A stretch of DNA of 64,000 nucleotides. It comes from Phymorhynchus buccinoides. Lineage: Eukaryota; Mollusca; Gastropoda; Neogastropoda; Raphitomidae. The number at the start of each line of letters is the position of its first letter. Position 1 is the stretch's first letter. Under the pieces are notes generated by a model, which saw only the letters and a list, made by a program, of their open reading frames with translations, searched no databases and had not been told where the DNA came from. Positions 54,801-57,800 of the stretch are shown here, one piece after another. The stretch lies in NCBI GenBank assembly GCA_017654935.2, contig CM065701.1, forward strand, positions 239,501-303,500. The letters are read 5' to 3'. Made by a program: the position numbers and the translations under genes.

Positions 54801-57800
54801 CAGGAACGAAACCGGCATTGACTGGTATGCCAGATTTGAGTCCATGAAATTTAGTAAACTGGTCCTGGAAAAGTCCTGGAATTGTTTGTACACAGATCTG
54901 TACGAACCCTGTTACTACAAGATAGTGACCAACCCCATGGATTTCACCCCCATCAAGTGCAAGCTGTGTCCTGGTCACTTCAACCACTACAGCACTGTGA
55001 TATCTATTGCAGGTTCCTAACTACTACAAGATAGTGACCATGGACTTCACCCCCATCATGTGTAAGCTGTGTGGTGGTCACTTCAACCACTACAGCTCAG
55101 TGATATCTATTGCAGGTTCCTAACTACTACAAGATAGTGACCAACCCCATGGATTTCACCCCCATCAAGTGCAAGCTGTGTGGTGGTCATTTCAACCACT
55201 ACAGCTCAGAGACAGTCCTGTTGCGAATTCTGAACGATTTCTCTCTCTAGACGAAGACAAAGTTTCGGTTCTCCTACTCTTTGATCTTGCGGCTGCCTTC
55301 GATACAATCGATCATGACATGCTTATTTCTCGTCTCTAACAAAATTTTGGAATCACTGGAAATGTCCTCAAATGGTTTCGTTCCTATCTTCATGAAAGAA
55401 AACAAATAGTTGTAGTAAATGAAAACAAATCTGAGTCAGTTCTTGATTTTGGCGTCCCACAAGGCTCCGTGTTAGGACCTATTTTGTTCATTCTTTATGC
55501 CACCCCATTGACCCCCCTCATAGCGAAACATTCTGTCCGTCATGAAATGCATGCCGATGATACTCAACTCAATCATCATGCTTCACCGCTAGCTCACGAC
55601 CAGCTTATTCACACTCTTCAAGACTGTGTCACTGAAGTGAAAACATGGATGTCAAACAATAAACTTAAGCTAAACGATGACAAGACTGAAGCACTTAGAG
55701 TGCTTCCCCCATCTGTTGACTCTAGCTCTCTGCCCTCCACCATTGCCCTTGGAGATTCCAACATCCATTTTTCTGAACATATTCGCAACCTTGGTGCTTT
55801 CTTGGATGAAGACCTTTCCATGCAACATCATATCACTAAGATCTGCCAGGCTGCATACATCGAACTGAGGCGAATCAGCTCTATACGCCCCTTTCTCACG
55901 ATCGAGGTAATCAAAATGCTAGTCAGTTCATACATTTTGTCTAGATTAGATTACTGCAACTCCCTTCTACTTGGTTGCGCACAGGCGCTTCTCAAACCCT
56001 TACAACAACTTCAAAACTCTGCTGCTAGAATGGTCTTCAAAGCCAAGCGTCTTCAACACACATCACCTCTACTTAAAGAGTTACATTGGCTACCCGTTCA
56101 ACAAAGAATAAACTACAAAGCTGCCTGTCTCTGCTATCAGATCATATCGGGAACAGCACCGCAATACCTCTCTGAGCTTCTTGAAATTTACGTTCCATCT
56201 CGATCTCTCCGCTCAGCAAATGACAATAGGATCTTTCGAATACAAAAATGTAAGCATGATAGGCACTGTGGTAGAGCTTTTACATCATCAGCAGTCAAAG
56301 TCTGGAATTCATTGCCTTCTGCTGTCAGACATAGTCAATCATTAGCATCGTTCAAAACAAACCTGAAAACCCATCTGTTCTGGCAGTCTTTCCAATAACA
56401 CCCGCATCTCCATGTGCACGTGTGCGTGTGTGTGTGCACGCGCGTATGCGTGTGTTTGTGTGCAAAACACGCGCTCTCCCGATTGTCTTCAAATTTGCTG
56501 CCAGGCTTGGCCCTGGCTACAGCAAGCCTGCCAGCAAATTGGAAGCGATTCGGTTAAGAAACAGCAGAGTTATTTGTGAAAAAGTGAAACGGCGTATAAC
56601 GCGCGCATTTATGAATCGATTCGCTTCCGGTTTGGCACACAGATAGTCACCATCCCCTGATCATTTATCTTCCAAATTCGAAGGCAATCCGTCCAGGAAT
56701 ACTGGAGATACGGGTGCCGAAAGGCCGGCGGATACGCGTTTCGCGCATTTGCCAAACCGCGCAAATGACACGGCCGCCTCGGTCCCCGTTGCCATCGCCC
56801 CGTTAGGGCTCACAGCAAATTTGAAGCGATTCGGTCGAAAAACGGCTTCAGACACACACACACACACACACGGACACTTGGCTTTTTATTATATGATTTC
56901 AGGTTCCTAACTACTTCAAGATAGTGACCATGGATTTCACCCCCATCAAGTGCAAGCTGTGTGGTGGTCACTTCAACCACTACAGCTCAGTGATATCTAT
57001 TTCAGATTCCTAACTACTACAAGATAGTGACCACGGACTTCACCCCCATCAAGTGCAAGCTGTGTGGTGGTCACTTCAACCACTACAGCTCAGTGATATC
57101 TATTTCAGGTTCCTAACTACTACAAGATAGTGACCACGGACTTCACCCCCATCAAGTGCAAGCTGTGTGGTGGTCACTTCAACCACTACAGTTCAGTGAT
57201 ATCTATTACAGGTTCCTAACTACTACAAGATAGTGACCAACCCCATGGACTTCACTACCATCAAATGCAAGCTGTGTCGTGGTCACTTCAACCACTACAG
57301 CTCAGTGCAGCAATTCATGGACGACTGTCGTCAAGTGTTCACCAACTGTCAACTCTACAACTCTGTGAGTGAATGGAGTGTACACATCTATATTATAATA
57401 TGCGTGCCAATAAGAATTTTTAATCTCTATTTTCTCCTAAGTCACGGCGATTTTTGCCTTCAACTGTGAAATATAGGGGCGCGTGTTGGTGCTTAACAGT
57501 TCTTCCAAGTGAAATTCGCCAAGTCATCGTTTAAAGCCAGGATTTCACATAAAATTTGCTTAACGGAGGGAGTGATTTTCAAGAAAGACAGTTTCACGGA
57601 ATAGCCGTGACAGTGGAATAGCCGTGACGTCATATCCTTTACGCGAAACTTAGATTTTTTGTGCTTGAGGGAACAGCCGTGATCCCTGTATGACCTTTAT
57701 GTCGGAGGCCCCCAACAACAATCACCAGGTAAAAACACTCAAACTGCCAAAATGTTTTCAAAATCAATAGTGGATTAATCCTTAATCGGGCCTCTTCGTA

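Larger units (their letters stand above)
54043..57211 (+). repeat. 103-109-bp copies of exon 12 5' part with acceptor, seven copies
   Basis: CAG|GTTCCTAACTACTACAAG copies begin at 54123 (decayed), 54257 (split by an element), 55013, 55116, 56903, 57006 and 57109, before the true exon at 57212. The last spacings are 103 bp. Copies keep acceptor and about 85 nt of exon, end in CAGCTCAGTGATATCTATT and have no donor. Several lack the AACCCC hexamer of VTNPMD. Confidence 0.93.
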
